Positions 1 through 12,105 are shown, counted from the stretch's first letter. The stretch: 34,691 bases of DNA from Tritrichomonas musculus (GCA_039105265.1 JAPFFF010000167.1:1-34691); one strand, 5' to 3'. Notes: a model not told the origin generated them from the sequence alone. Made by a program: numbers and translations.

Positions 1-1574
1 AAATCGTTTATAATTATCTTACAAAAGTGTTTGAGATTTGTGTTTTATTAACTCTGTTCATTTGGTGAGAAACGTTTGAATAAGAATAACTGAGATTAAG
101 CTTTAATTTTTACTGATTTTACTTAATTTCGAAATCGTTTTTAATTATCTTACAAAAGTGTTTGAGATTGTGTTTTATTTAACTCTGTTCATTTGTGAGA
201 AACGTTTGAATAAGAATAATTGATATTGCGATTTAATCTTTATTGATTTTACTTACTTTCGAAATCGTTTTTAATTATCTTACAAAAGTGTTTGAGATTT
301 GTGTTTTATTTAACTCTGTTCATTTGTGAGAAATGTTAGAATAAGAATAACTGAGATTAAGCTTTAATTTTTACTGATTTTACTTAATTTCGAAATCGTT
401 TTTAATTATCTTACAAAAGTGTTTGAGATTTGTGTTTTATTTAACTCTGTTCATTTGTGAGAAATGTTAGAATAAGAATAACTGAGATTAAGCTTTAATT
501 TTTACTGATTTTTACTTAATTTCGAAATCGTTTTATAATTATCTTACAAAAGTGTTTGAGATTTGTGTTTTATTTAACTCTGTTCACTTGTGAGAAACGT
601 TTTGAATAGGAATAATTGATATTGCGATTTAATTTTTACTGATTTTACTTAATTTCGAAATCGTTTTTTATTATCTTACAAAAGTGTTTGAGATTTGTGT
701 TTTATTTAACTCTGTTCACTTGTGAGAAACGTTTGAATAGGAATAATTGATATTGCGATTTAATTTTTACTGATTTTACTTAATTTCGAAATCGTTTTTA
801 ATTATCTTACAAAAGTGTTTGAGATTTGTGTTTTATTTAACTCTGTTCACTTGTGAGAAACGTTTTGAATAAGAATAATTGATATTGCGATTTAATCTTT
901 ATTGATTTTACTTAATTTCGAAATCGTTTTTTAATTATCTTACAAAAGTGTTTGAGATTTGTGTTTTATTTAACTCTGTTCATTTGTGAGAAATGTTAGA
1001 ATAAGAATAACTGAGATTAAGCTTAATTTTTACTGATTTTACTTAATTTCGAAATCGTTTTTAATTATCTTACAAAAGTGTTTGAGATTTGTGTTTTATT
1101 TAACTCTGTTCATTTGTGAGAAATGTTAGAATAAGAATAACTGAGATTAAGCTTTAATTTTTACTGATTTTACTTAATTTCGAAATCGTTTATAATTATC
1201 TTACAAAAGTGTTTGAGATTTGTGTTTTATTTAACTCTGTTCATTTGTGAGAAACGTTTGAATAAGAATAACTGAGATTAAGCTTTAATTTTTACTGATT
1301 TTACTTAATTTCGAAATCGTTTTTAATTATCTTACAAAAGTGTTTGAGATTTGTGTTTTATTTAACTCTGTTCATTTGTGAGAAACGTTTGAATAAGAAT
1401 AATTGATATTGCGATTTAATCTTTATTGATTTTACTTAATTTCGAAATCGTTTTTAATTATCTTACAAAAGTGTTTGAGATTTGTGTTTTATTTAACTCT
1501 GTTCATTGTGAGAAATGTTAGAATAAGAATAACTGAGATTAAGCTTTAATTTTTACTGATTTTACTTAATTTCG
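1..1574 (+). repeat. Left-edge monomers with clustered single-base indels
   Basis: The first twelve units carry ten one-base length changes, mostly in short T runs. They include ATTA for ATTTA near 48, TTTGGTG near 63, GAGATTGTG near 168, an extra T near 510, CGTTTTATA near 530, ACGTTTTGAA near 600 and 862, CGTTTTTTAATT near 928, GCTTAA near 1022 and CATTGTG near 1505. Two substitutions also stand out: ACTTACTTTCG near 256 and TTTTTTATTATC near 667. The monomer order (B c A A D D C A A B c A) is otherwise normal. The rest of the window has only two comparable indels outside the junction units. Confidence 0.9.
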
Positions 1575-2360
1575 AAATCGTTTTTAATTATCTTACAAAA
1601 GTGTTTGAGATTTGTGTTTTATTTAACTCTGTTCATTTGTGAGAAATGTTAGAATAAGAATAACTGAGATTAAGCTTTAATTTTTACTGATTTTACTTAA
1701 TTTCGAAATCGTTTATAATTATCTTACAAAAGTGTTTGAGATTTGTGTTTTATTTAACTCTGTTCACTTGTGAGAAACGTTTGAATAGGAATAATTGAGA
1801 TTAAGCTTTAATTTTTACTGATTTTACTTAATTTCGAAATCGTTTATAATTATCTTACAAAAGTGTTTGAGATTTGTGTTTTATTTAACTCTGTTCACTT
1901 GTGAGAAACGTTTGAATAAGAATAATTGATATTGCGATTTAATCTTTATTGATTTTACTTAATTTCGAAATCGTTTTTAATTATCTTACAAAAGTGTTTG
2001 AGATTTGTGTTTTATTTAACTCTGTTCATTTGTGAGAAATGTTAGAATAAGAATAACTGAGATTAAGCTTTAATTTTTACTGATTTTACTTAATTTCGAA
2101 ATCGTTTTTAATTATCTTACAAAAGTGTTTGAGATTTGTGTTTTATTTAACTCTGTTCATTTGTGAGAAATGTTAGAATAAGAATAACTGAGATTAAGCT
2201 TTAATTTTTACTGATTTTACTTAATTTCGAAATCGTTTATAATTATCTTACAAAAGTGTTTGAGATTTGTGTTTTATTTAACTCTGTTCATTTGTGAGAA
2301 ACGTTTGAATAAGAATAACTGAGATTAAGCTTTAATTTTTACTGATTTTACTTAATTTCG

Positions 2361-2491
2361 AAATCGTTTATAATTATCTTACAAAAGTGTTTGAGATTTG
2401 TGTTTTATTTAACTCTGTTCACTTGTGAGAAACGTTTGAATAAGAATAATTGATATTGCGATTTAATCTTTATTGATTTTACTTAATTTCG
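2361..2491 (+). repeat. Representative class C monomer
   Basis: Class C has C at 62 (TTCACTTGTG), AACGTTTGAATAAG, then AATTGATATTGCG at 88-100, T-to-C at 108 and C-to-T at 113 (AATCTTTATTG). These changes remove the HindIII site and add a fourth CpG (GCGAT). C nearly always precedes A and so starts the C A A B or C A B unit. A subclass c, with T at 62, occurs at fixed places such as 1314, 2885, 7652, 9224, 15250, 16822, 26132 and 29145. Confidence 0.95.
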
Positions 2492-2622
2492 AAATCGTTT
2501 TTAATTATCTTACAAAAGTGTTTGAGATTTGTGTTTTATTTAACTCTGTTCATTTGTGAGAAATGTTAGAATAAGAATAACTGAGATTAAGCTTTAATTT
2601 TTACTGATTTTACTTAATTTCG
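2492..2622 (+). repeat. Representative class A monomer
   Basis: This is the commonest class, with roughly 95 copies. It is defined by T at unit position 73 and A at 77 (AATGTTAGAA where other classes have AACGTTTGAA), T at 62, and AACTGAGATTAAGC with a HindIII site (AAGCTT) at 98-103. The 73 C-to-T change removes both a CpG and the AACGTT palindrome. A usually occurs as an A A pair after a C monomer. Nearly all copies have T at position 10, but the first A of certain C A A runs (for example 3933, 10272, 17870, 27180, 30193) has A there. That marks a fixed place in the higher-order repeat. Confidence 0.95.
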
Positions 2623-2747
2623 AAATCGTTTTTAATTATCTTACAAAAGTGTTTGAGATTTGTGTTTTATTTAACTCTGTTCATTTGTGAGAAATGTTAG
2701 AATAAGAATAACTGAGATTAAGCTTTAATTTTTACTGATTTTACTTA

Positions 2748-2757
2748 ATTTCGAAAT
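2748..2757. other. Boundary palindrome ATTTCGAAAT (example copy)
   Basis: A perfect 10-bp dyad spans the point where one unit meets the next (positions 126-131 plus 1-4). It is present at almost every unit junction and contains a BstBI-type TTCGAA site and one CpG. One exception is near 257, where the preceding base differs (ACTTACTTTCG). A symmetric site every 131 bp could serve as a dimeric protein site or simply be a sequence feature; nothing in the window decides this. Confidence 0.9.
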
Positions 2758-2884
2758 CGTTTATAATTATCTTACAAAAGTGTTTGAGATTTGTGTTTTA
2801 TTTAACTCTGTTCATTTGTGAGAAACGTTTGAATAAGAATAACTGAGATTAAGCTTTAATTTTTACTGATTTTACTTAATTTCG
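2754..2884 (+). repeat. Representative class B monomer
   Basis: Class B has T at 62, C at 73 and T at 77 (AACGTTTGAA), AATAAG at 80-84, AACTGAGATTAAG, and TTTTTACTG. About 46 copies are present. It carries three CpGs (ATCG, ACGTT, TTCGAA) and one HindIII site at 2851-2856. Position 10 is usually A (giving CGTTTATAATT). It is T in B copies that follow a single A in a C A B triplet, such as 3671, 10010, 17608, 26918 and 29931. B normally closes a C A A B or C A B unit and is followed by C or c. Confidence 0.95.
2823..2830. other. Internal palindrome AAACGTTT (example copy)
   Basis: An 8-bp dyad at unit positions 70-77, with a central CpG, is kept in all classes except A, where two substitutions destroy it. 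A second dyad in the same unit is AAGCTT at 2851-2856, lying inside ATTAA-GCT-TTAAT, an imperfect hairpin-like inverted repeat. That second dyad is present in A, B, E, G and H units and absent in C, D and F units. Confidence 0.88.
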
Positions 2885-5111
2885 AAATCGTTTTTAATTA
2901 TCTTACAAAAGTGTTTGAGATTTGTGTTTTATTTAACTCTGTTCATTTGTGAGAAACGTTTGAATAAGAATAATTGATATTGCGATTTAATCTTTATTGA
3001 TTTTACTTAATTTCGAAATCGTTTTTAATTATCTTACAAAAGTGTTTGAGATTTGTGTTTTATTTAACTCTGTTCATTTGTGAGAAATGTTAGAATAAGA
3101 ATAACTGAGATTAAGCTTTAATTTTTACTGATTTTACTTAATTTCGAAATCGTTTTTAATTATCTTACAAAAGTGTTTGAGATTTGTGTTTTATTTAACT
3201 CTGTTCATTTGTGAGAAATGTTAGAATAAGAATAACTGAGATTAAGCTTTAATTTTTACTGATTTTACTTAATTTCGAAATCGTTTATAATTATCTTACA
3301 AAAGTGTTTGAGATTTGTGTTTTATTTAACTCTGTTCATTTGTGAGAAACGTTTGAATAAGAATAACTGAGATTAAGCTTTAATTTTTACTGATTTTACT
3401 TAATTTCGAAATCGTTTATAATTATCTTACAAAAGTGTTTGAGATTTGTGTTTTATTTAACTCTGTTCACTTGTGAGAAACGTTTGAATAAGAATAATTG
3501 ATATTGCGATTTAATCTTTATTGATTTTACTTAATTTCGAAATCGTTTTTAATTATCTTACAAAAGTGTTTGAGATTTGTGTTTTATTTAACTCTGTTCA
3601 TTTGTGAGAAATGTTAGAATAAGAATAACTGAGATTAAGCTTTAATTTTTACTGATTTTACTTAATTTCGAAATCGTTTTTAATTATCTTACAAAAGTGT
3701 TTGAGATTTGTGTTTTATTTAACTCTGTTCATTTGTGAGAAACGTTTGAATAAGAATAACTGAGATTAAGCTTTAATTTTTACTGATTTTACTTAATTTC
3801 GAAATCGTTTATAATTATCTTACAAAAGTGTTTGAGATTTGTGTTTTATTTAACTCTGTTCACTTGTGAGAAACGTTTGAATAAGAATAATTGATATTGC
3901 GATTTAATCTTTATTGATTTTACTTAATTTCGAAATCGTTTATAATTATCTTACAAAAGTGTTTGAGATTTGTGTTTTATTTAACTCTGTTCATTTGTGA
4001 GAAATGTTAGAATAAGAATAACTGAGATTAAGCTTTAATTTTTACTGATTTTACTTAATTTCGAAATCGTTTTTAATTATCTTACAAAAGTGTTTGAGAT
4101 TTGTGTTTTATTTAACTCTGTTCATTTGTGAGAAATGTTAGAATAAGAATAACTGAGATTAAGCTTTAATTTTTACTGATTTTACTTAATTTCGAAATCG
4201 TTTATAATTATCTTACAAAAGTGTTTGAGATTTGTGTTTTATTTAACTCTGTTCATTTGTGAGAAACGTTTGAATAAGAATAACTGAGATTAAGCTTTAA
4301 TTTTTACTGATTTTACTTAATTTCGAAATCGTTTATAATTATCTTACAAAAGTGTTTGAGATTTGTGTTTTATTTAACTCTGTTCACTTGTGAGAAACGT
4401 TTGAATAAGAATAATTGATATTGCGATTTAATCTTTATTGATTTTACTTAATTTCGAAATCGTTTTTAATTATCTTACAAAAGTGTTTGAGATTTGTGTT
4501 TTATTTAACTCTGTTCATTTGTGAGAAATGTTAGAATAAGAATAACTGAGATTAAGCTTTAATTTTTACTGATTTTACTTAATTTCGAAATCGTTTATAA
4601 TTATCTTACAAAAGTGTTTGAGATTTGTGTTTTATTTAACTCTGTTCATTTGTGAGAAACGTTTGAATAAGAATAACTGAGATTAAGCTTTAATTTTTAC
4701 TGATTTTACTTAATTTCGAAATCGTTTATAATTATCTTACAAAAGTGTTTGAGATTTGTGTTTTATTTAACTCTGTTCACTTGTGAGAAACGTTTGAATA
4801 AGAATAATTGATATTGCGATTTAATTTTTACTGATTTTACTTAATTTCGAAATCGTTTATAATTATCTTACAAAAGTGTTTGAGATTTGTGTTTTATTTA
4901 ACTCTGTTCACTTGTGAGAAACGTTTGAATAGGAATAATTGATATTGCGATTTAATTTTTACTGATTTTACTTAATTTCGAAATCGTTTTTAATTATCTT
5001 ACAAAAGTGTTTGAGATTTGTGTTTTATTTAACTCTGTTCACTTGTGAGAAACGTTTGAATAGGAATAATTGAGATTAAGCTTTAATTTTTACTGATTTT
5101 ACTTAATTTCG

Positions 5112-6865
5112 AAATCGTTTTTAATTATCTTACAAAAGTGTTTGAGATTTGTGTTTTATTTAACTCTGTTCACTTGTGAGAAACGTTTGAATAAGAATAA
5201 TTGATATTGCGATTTAATCTTTATTGATTTTACTTAATTTCGAAATCGTTTTTAATTATCTTACAAAAGTGTTTGAGATTTGTGTTTTATTTAACTCTGT
5301 TCATTTGTGAGAAATGTTAGAATAAGAATAACTGAGATTAAGCTTTAATTTTTACTGATTTTACTTAATTTCGAAATCGTTTTTAATTATCTTACAAAAG
5401 TGTTTGAGATTTGTGTTTTATTTAACTCTGTTCATTTGTGAGAAATGTTAGAATAAGAATAACTGAGATTAAGCTTTAATTTTTACTGATTTTACTTAAT
5501 TTCGAAATCGTTTTTAATTATCTTACAAAAGTGTTTGAGATTTGTGTTTTATTTAACTCTGTTCATTTGTGAGAAACGTTTGAATAAGAATAACTGAGAT
5601 TAAGCTTTAATTTTTACTGATTTTACTTAATTTCGAAATCGTTTTTAATTATCTTACAAAAGTGTTTGAGATTTGTGTTTTATTTAACTCTGTTCACTTG
5701 TGAGAAACGTTTGAATAAGAATAATTGATATTGCGATTTAATCTTTATTGATTTTACTTAATTTCGAAATCGTTTTTAATTATCTTACAAAAGTGTTTGA
5801 GATTTGTGTTTTATTTAACTCTGTTCATTTGTGAGAAATGTTAGAATAAGAATAACTGAGATTAAGCTTTAATTTTTACTGATTTTACTTAATTTCGAAA
5901 TCGTTTTTAATTATCTTACAAAAGTGTTTGAGATTTGTGTTTTATTTAACTCTGTTCATTTGTGAGAAATGTTAGAATAAGAATAACTGAGATTAAGCTT
6001 TAATTTTTACTGATTTTACTTAATTTCGAAATCGTTTATAATTATCTTACAAAAGTGTTTGAGATTTGTGTTTTATTTAACTCTGTTCATTTGTGAGAAA
6101 CGTTTGAATAAGAATAACTGAGATTAAGCTTTAATTTTTACTGATTTTACTTAATTTCGAAATCGTTTTTAATTATCTTACAAAAGTGTTTGAGATTTGT
6201 GTTTTATTTAACTCTGTTCATTTGTGAGAAACGTTTGAATAAGAATAATTGATATTGCGATTTAATCTTTATTGATTTTACTTAATTTCGAAATCGTTTT
6301 TAATTATCTTACAAAAGTGTTTGAGATTTGTGTTTTATTTAACTCTGTTCATTTGTGAGAAATGTTAGAATAAGAATAACTGAGATTAAGCTTTAATTTT
6401 TACTGATTTTACTTAATTTCGAAATCGTTTTTAATTATCTTACAAAAGTGTTTGAGATTTGTGTTTTATTTAACTCTGTTCATTTGTGAGAAATGTTAGA
6501 GTTTGAGATTTGTGTTTTATTTAACTCTGTTCATTTGTGAGAAACGTTTGAATAAGAATAATTGATATTGCGATTTAATCTTTATTGATTTTACTTAATT
6601 TCGAAATCGTTTTTAATTATCTTACAAAAGTGTTTGAGATTTGTGTTTTATTTAACTCTGTTCATTTGTGAGAAATGTTAGAATAAGAATAACTGAGATT
6701 AAGCTTTAATTTTTACTGATTTTACTTAATTTCGAAATCGTTTTTAATTATCTTACAAAAGTGTTTGAGATTTGTGTTTTATTTAACTCTGTTCATTTGT
6801 GAGAAATGTTAGAATAAGAATAACTGAGATTAAGCTTTAATTTTTACTGATTTTACTTAATTTCG
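5112..6865 (+). repeat. C A A B type filler between block copies 1 and 2
   Basis: The order is C A A B C A A B c A, a compound A/c unit, then A A. B at 5505 has T at position 10, unlike most B units that follow A A. No non-satellite sequence is present. The compound unit at 6422 is listed separately. Confidence 0.9.
6422..6603 (+). repeat. Compound 182-bp unit: out-of-register deletion junction
   Basis: An A unit runs to position 79 (6500, ending AATGTTAGA) and is joined directly to position 29 of a c unit (6501, starting GTTTGAGATT). The order expected from flanking C A A B c runs is A, B, c (393 bp), whereas 182 bp is present. The simplest reading is loss of 211 bp: the last 52 bp of A, all of B and the first 28 bp of c. 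I see no clear microhomology at the join, so end joining or a template switch fits better than unequal crossing over in register. Confidence 0.85.
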
Positions 6866-6996
6866 AAATCGTTTATAATTATCTTACAAAAGTGTTTGAG
6901 ATTTGTGTTTTATTTAACTCTGTTCACTTGTGAGAAACGTTTGAATAGGAATAATTGATATTGCGATTTAATTTTTACTGATTTTACTTAATTTCG
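6866..6996 (+). repeat. Representative class D monomer
   Basis: Class D has C at 62, A-to-G at 83 (GAATAGGAATAATT) and GATATTGCGATTT as in C, but keeps TTTTTACTG as in A, B and E at 106-114. It looks like a recombinant of the C centre with an A/B/E right end. Version d differs only by AATAAG at 80-84 (for example 4719, 11058, 12106, 13416, 27966, 30979). D occurs as D D before C at the start of the large block, or as d D E before F. Confidence 0.93.
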
Positions 6997-8044
6997 AAAT
7001 CGTTTTTAATTATCTTACAAAAGTGTTTGAGATTTGTGTTTTATTTAACTCTGTTCACTTGTGAGAAACGTTTGAATAGGAATAATTGATATTGCGATTT
7101 AATTTTTACTGATTTTACTTAATTTCGAAATCGTTTTTAATTATCTTACAAAAGTGTTTGAGATTTGTGTTTTATTTAACTCTGTTCACTTGTGAGAAAC
7201 GTTTGAATAAGAATAATTGATATTGCGATTTAATCTTTATTGATTTTACTTAATTTCGAAATCGTTTTTAATTATCTTACAAAAGTGTTTGAGATTTGTG
7301 TTTTATTTAACTCTGTTCATTTGTGAGAAATGTTAGAATAAGAATAACTGAGATTAAGCTTTAATTTTTACTGATTTTACTTAATTTCGAAATCGTTTTT
7401 AATTATCTTACAAAAGTGTTTGAGATTTGTGTTTTATTTAACTCTGTTCATTTGTGAGAAATGTTAGAATAAGAATAACTGAGATTAAGCTTTAATTTTT
7501 ACTGATTTTACTTAATTTCGAAATCGTTTATAATTATCTTACAAAAGTGTTTGAGATTTGTGTTTTATTTAACTCTGTTCATTTGTGAGAAACGTTTGAA
7601 TAAGAATAACTGAGATTAAGCTTTAATTTTTACTGATTTTACTTAATTTCGAAATCGTTTTTAATTATCTTACAAAAGTGTTTGAGATTTGTGTTTTATT
7701 TAACTCTGTTCATTTGTGAGAAACGTTTGAATAAGAATAATTGATATTGCGATTTAATCTTTATTGATTTTACTTAATTTCGAAATCGTTTTTAATTATC
7801 TTACAAAAGTGTTTGAGATTTGTGTTTTATTTAACTCTGTTCATTTGTGAGAAATGTTAGAATAAGAATAACTGAGATTAAGCTTTAATTTTTACTGATT
7901 TTACTTAATTTCGAAATCGTTTTTAATTATCTTACAAAAGTGTTTGAGATTTGTGTTTTATTTAACTCTGTTCATTTGTGAGAAATGTTAGAATAAGAAT
8001 AACTGAGATTAAGCTTTAATTTTTACTGATTTTACTTAATTTCG

Positions 8045-8175
8045 AAATCGTTTATAATTATCTTACAAAAGTGTTTGAGATTTGTGTTTTATTTAACTCT
8101 GTTCACTTGTGAGAAACGTTTGAATAGGAATAATTGAGATTAAGCTTTAATTTTTACTGATTTTACTTAATTTCG
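8045..8175 (+). repeat. Representative class E monomer
   Basis: Class E has C at 62, AATAGG at 80-84, AATTGAGATTAAGC with the HindIII site, and TTTTTACTG. Version e has AATAAG instead (for example 13154, 13285, 21150). E marks one position in the large block (1706, 8045 and 15643, each between A A and C A A). It is frequent around the F-G-H region, where E and e units lie next to one another. Confidence 0.93.
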
Positions 8176-11100
8176 AAATCGTTTATAATTATCTTACAAA
8201 AGTGTTTGAGATTTGTGTTTTATTTAACTCTGTTCACTTGTGAGAAACGTTTGAATAAGAATAATTGATATTGCGATTTAATCTTTATTGATTTTACTTA
8301 ATTTCGAAATCGTTTTTAATTATCTTACAAAAGTGTTTGAGATTTGTGTTTTATTTAACTCTGTTCATTTGTGAGAAATGTTAGAATAAGAATAACTGAG
8401 ATTAAGCTTTAATTTTTACTGATTTTACTTAATTTCGAAATCGTTTTTAATTATCTTACAAAAGTGTTTGAGATTTGTGTTTTATTTAACTCTGTTCATT
8501 TGTGAGAAATGTTAGAATAAGAATAACTGAGATTAAGCTTTAATTTTTACTGATTTTACTTAATTTCGAAATCGTTTATAATTATCTTACAAAAGTGTTT
8601 GAGATTTGTGTTTTATTTAACTCTGTTCATTTGTGAGAAACGTTTGAATAAGAATAACTGAGATTAAGCTTTAATTTTTACTGATTTTACTTAATTTCGA
8701 AATCGTTTATAATTATCTTACAAAAGTGTTTGAGATTTGTGTTTTATTTAACTCTGTTCACTTGTGAGAAACGTTTGAATAAGAATAATTGATATTGCGA
8801 TTTAATCTTTATTGATTTTACTTAATTTCGAAATCGTTTTTAATTATCTTACAAAAGTGTTTGAGATTTGTGTTTTATTTAACTCTGTTCATTTGTGAGA
8901 AATGTTAGAATAAGAATAACTGAGATTAAGCTTTAATTTTTACTGATTTTACTTAATTTCGAAATCGTTTTTAATTATCTTACAAAAGTGTTTGAGATTT
9001 GTGTTTTATTTAACTCTGTTCATTTGTGAGAAATGTTAGAATAAGAATAACTGAGATTAAGCTTTAATTTTTACTGATTTTACTTAATTTCGAAATCGTT
9101 TATAATTATCTTACAAAAGTGTTTGAGATTTGTGTTTTATTTAACTCTGTTCATTTGTGAGAAACGTTTGAATAAGAATAACTGAGATTAAGCTTTAATT
9201 TTTACTGATTTTACTTAATTTCGAAATCGTTTTTAATTATCTTACAAAAGTGTTTGAGATTTGTGTTTTATTTAACTCTGTTCATTTGTGAGAAACGTTT
9301 GAATAAGAATAATTGATATTGCGATTTAATCTTTATTGATTTTACTTAATTTCGAAATCGTTTTTAATTATCTTACAAAAGTGTTTGAGATTTGTGTTTT
9401 ATTTAACTCTGTTCATTTGTGAGAAATGTTAGAATAAGAATAACTGAGATTAAGCTTTAATTTTTACTGATTTTACTTAATTTCGAAATCGTTTTTAATT
9501 ATCTTACAAAAGTGTTTGAGATTTGTGTTTTATTTAACTCTGTTCATTTGTGAGAAATGTTAGAATAAGAATAACTGAGATTAAGCTTTAATTTTTACTG
9601 ATTTTACTTAATTTCGAAATCGTTTATAATTATCTTACAAAAGTGTTTGAGATTTGTGTTTTATTTAACTCTGTTCATTTGTGAGAAACGTTTGAATAAG
9701 AATAACTGAGATTAAGCTTTAATTTTTACTGATTTTACTTAATTTCGAAATCGTTTATAATTATCTTACAAAAGTGTTTGAGATTTGTGTTTTATTTAAC
9801 TCTGTTCACTTGTGAGAAACGTTTGAATAAGAATAATTGATATTGCGATTTAATCTTTATTGATTTTACTTAATTTCGAAATCGTTTTTAATTATCTTAC
9901 AAAAGTGTTTGAGATTTGTGTTTTATTTAACTCTGTTCATTTGTGAGAAATGTTAGAATAAGAATAACTGAGATTAAGCTTTAATTTTTACTGATTTTAC
10001 TTAATTTCGAAATCGTTTTTAATTATCTTACAAAAGTGTTTGAGATTTGTGTTTTATTTAACTCTGTTCATTTGTGAGAAACGTTTGAATAAGAATAACT
10101 GAGATTAAGCTTTAATTTTTACTGATTTTACTTAATTTCGAAATCGTTTATAATTATCTTACAAAAGTGTTTGAGATTTGTGTTTTATTTAACTCTGTTC
10201 ACTTGTGAGAAACGTTTGAATAAGAATAATTGATATTGCGATTTAATCTTTATTGATTTTACTTAATTTCGAAATCGTTTATAATTATCTTACAAAAGTG
10301 TTTGAGATTTGTGTTTTATTTAACTCTGTTCATTTGTGAGAAATGTTAGAATAAGAATAACTGAGATTAAGCTTTAATTTTTACTGATTTTACTTAATTT
10401 CGAAATCGTTTTTAATTATCTTACAAAAGTGTTTGAGATTTGTGTTTTATTTAACTCTGTTCATTTGTGAGAAATGTTAGAATAAGAATAACTGAGATTA
10501 AGCTTTAATTTTTACTGATTTTACTTAATTTCGAAATCGTTTATAATTATCTTACAAAAGTGTTTGAGATTTGTGTTTTATTTAACTCTGTTCATTTGTG
10601 AGAAACGTTTGAATAAGAATAACTGAGATTAAGCTTTAATTTTTACTGATTTTACTTAATTTCGAAATCGTTTATAATTATCTTACAAAAGTGTTTGAGA
10701 TTTGTGTTTTATTTAACTCTGTTCACTTGTGAGAAACGTTTGAATAAGAATAATTGATATTGCGATTTAATCTTTATTGATTTTACTTAATTTCGAAATC
10801 GTTTTTAATTATCTTACAAAAGTGTTTGAGATTTGTGTTTTATTTAACTCTGTTCATTTGTGAGAAATGTTAGAATAAGAATAACTGAGATTAAGCTTTA
10901 ATTTTTACTGATTTTACTTAATTTCGAAATCGTTTATAATTATCTTACAAAAGTGTTTGAGATTTGTGTTTTATTTAACTCTGTTCATTTGTGAGAAACG
11001 TTTGAATAAGAATAACTGAGATTAAGCTTTAATTTTTACTGATTTTACTTAATTTCGAAATCGTTTATAATTATCTTACAAAAGTGTTTGAGATTTGTGT

Positions 11101-11450
11101 TTTATTTAACTCTGTTCACTTGTGAGAAACGTTTGAATAAGAATAATTGATATTGCGATTTAATTTTTACTGATTTTACTTAATTTCGAAATCGTTTATA
11201 ATTATCTTACAAAAGTGTTTGAGATTTGTGTTTTATTTAACTCTGTTCACTTGTGAGAAACGTTTGAATAGGAATAATTGATATTGCGATTTAATTTTTA
11301 CTGATTTTACTTAATTTCGAAATCGTTTTTAATTATCTTACAAAAGTGTTTGAGATTTGTGTTTTATTTAACTCTGTTCACTTGTGAGAAACGTTTGAAT
11401 AGGAATAATTGAGATTAAGCTTTAATTTTTACTGATTTTACTTAATTTCG

Positions 11451-11581
11451 AAATCGTTTATAATTATCTTACAAAAGTGTTTGAGATGTGTATTTTATTT
11501 AACTCTGTTCACTTGTGAGAAACGTTTGAATAAGAATAATTGATATTGCGATTTAATCTTTATTGATTTTACTTAATTTCG
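11451..11581 (+). repeat. Class F marker monomer (C-like, GATGTGTA)
   Basis: F is a C-type unit with two private substitutions, T38G and G42A, giving GAGATGTGTATTTT in place of GAGATTTGTGTTTT. It is found only four times, at 11451, 12499, 18923 and 19971. Each time it is directly preceded by E and followed by G, H, E. The shared rare changes show that the four contexts are copies of one ancestral segment. Confidence 0.96.
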
Positions 11582-11712
11582 AAATCGTTTTTAATTATCT
11601 TACAAAAGTGTTTGAGATTTATGTTTTATTTAACTCTGTTCACTTGTGAGAAACGTTTGAATAGGAATAATTGAGATTAAGCTTTAATTTTTACTGATTT
11701 TACTTAATTTCG
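11582..11712 (+). repeat. Class G marker monomer (E-like, GATTTATG)
   Basis: G is an E-type unit with one extra substitution, G40A (GAGATTTATGTTTT). It occurs four times, at 11582, 12630, 19054 and 20102, always between F and H. Confidence 0.96.
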
Positions 11713-11843
11713 AAATCGTTTTTAATTATCTTACAAAAGTGTTTGAGATTTGTGTTTTATTTAACTCTGTTCATTTGTGAGAAACGTTTGAATAAGAATA
11801 ACTGAGATTAAGCTTTAATTTTTATTGATTTTACTTAATTTCG
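11713..11843 (+). repeat. Class H marker monomer (B-like, ends TTATTG)
   Basis: H matches B through AACTGAGATTAAGC but has T at 113 (TTTTTATTG), a state otherwise seen with the C centre. It occurs four times, at 11713, 12761, 19185 and 20233, always between G and E. It may have arisen by a short exchange or a point mutation at 113. Confidence 0.95.
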
Positions 11844-12105
11844 AAATCGTTTTTAATTATCTTACAAAAGTGTTTGAGATTTGTGTTTTATTTAACTCTG
11901 TTCACTTGTGAGAAACGTTTGAATAGGAATAATTGAGATTAAGCTTTAATTTTTACTGATTTTACTTAATTTCGAAATCGTTTATAATTATCTTACAAAA
12001 GTGTTTGAGATTTGTGTTTTATTTAACTCTGTTCACTTGTGAGAAACGTTTGAATAGGAATAATTGAGATTAAGCTTTAATTTTTACTGATTTTACTTAA
12101 TTTCG

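Larger units (their letters stand above)
525..5111 (+). repeat. 35-monomer higher-order block, copy 1
   Basis: The order is D D C A A B c A A E, then C A A B C A A B c A A B C A B C A A B C A B d D, then E. The same order, including the state of position 10 in each unit, recurs at 6866-11450 and, for the first 31 units, at 14464-18524. Its length is 4587 bp against 4585 expected; the two extra bases come from the left-edge indels. After its last E this copy continues into C A A B units, not into F-G-H as the later copies do. Confidence 0.93.
6866..11450 (+). repeat. 35-monomer higher-order block, copy 2
   Basis: Monomer classes match copy 1 unit for unit, from the D D pair at 6866 to the d D E at 11058-11450. 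All units are exactly 131 bp. The preceding A A pair (6604-6865) and the c half of the compound unit (6501-6603) also match the c A A units before copies 1 and 3. Copy 2 leads directly into the F-G-H 8-mer region. Confidence 0.95.
11058..12105 (+). repeat. 8-monomer HOR (d D E F G H E E), unit 1
   Basis: This is a 1048-bp repeat of eight monomers, defined by the rare F, G and H units. Its first three monomers (d D E) are also the end of block copy 2. It is followed at once by a second copy at 12106. At the level of the diagnostic positions the two copies differ only in the last monomer, which has AATAGG here and AATAAG in the next. Confidence 0.95.
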
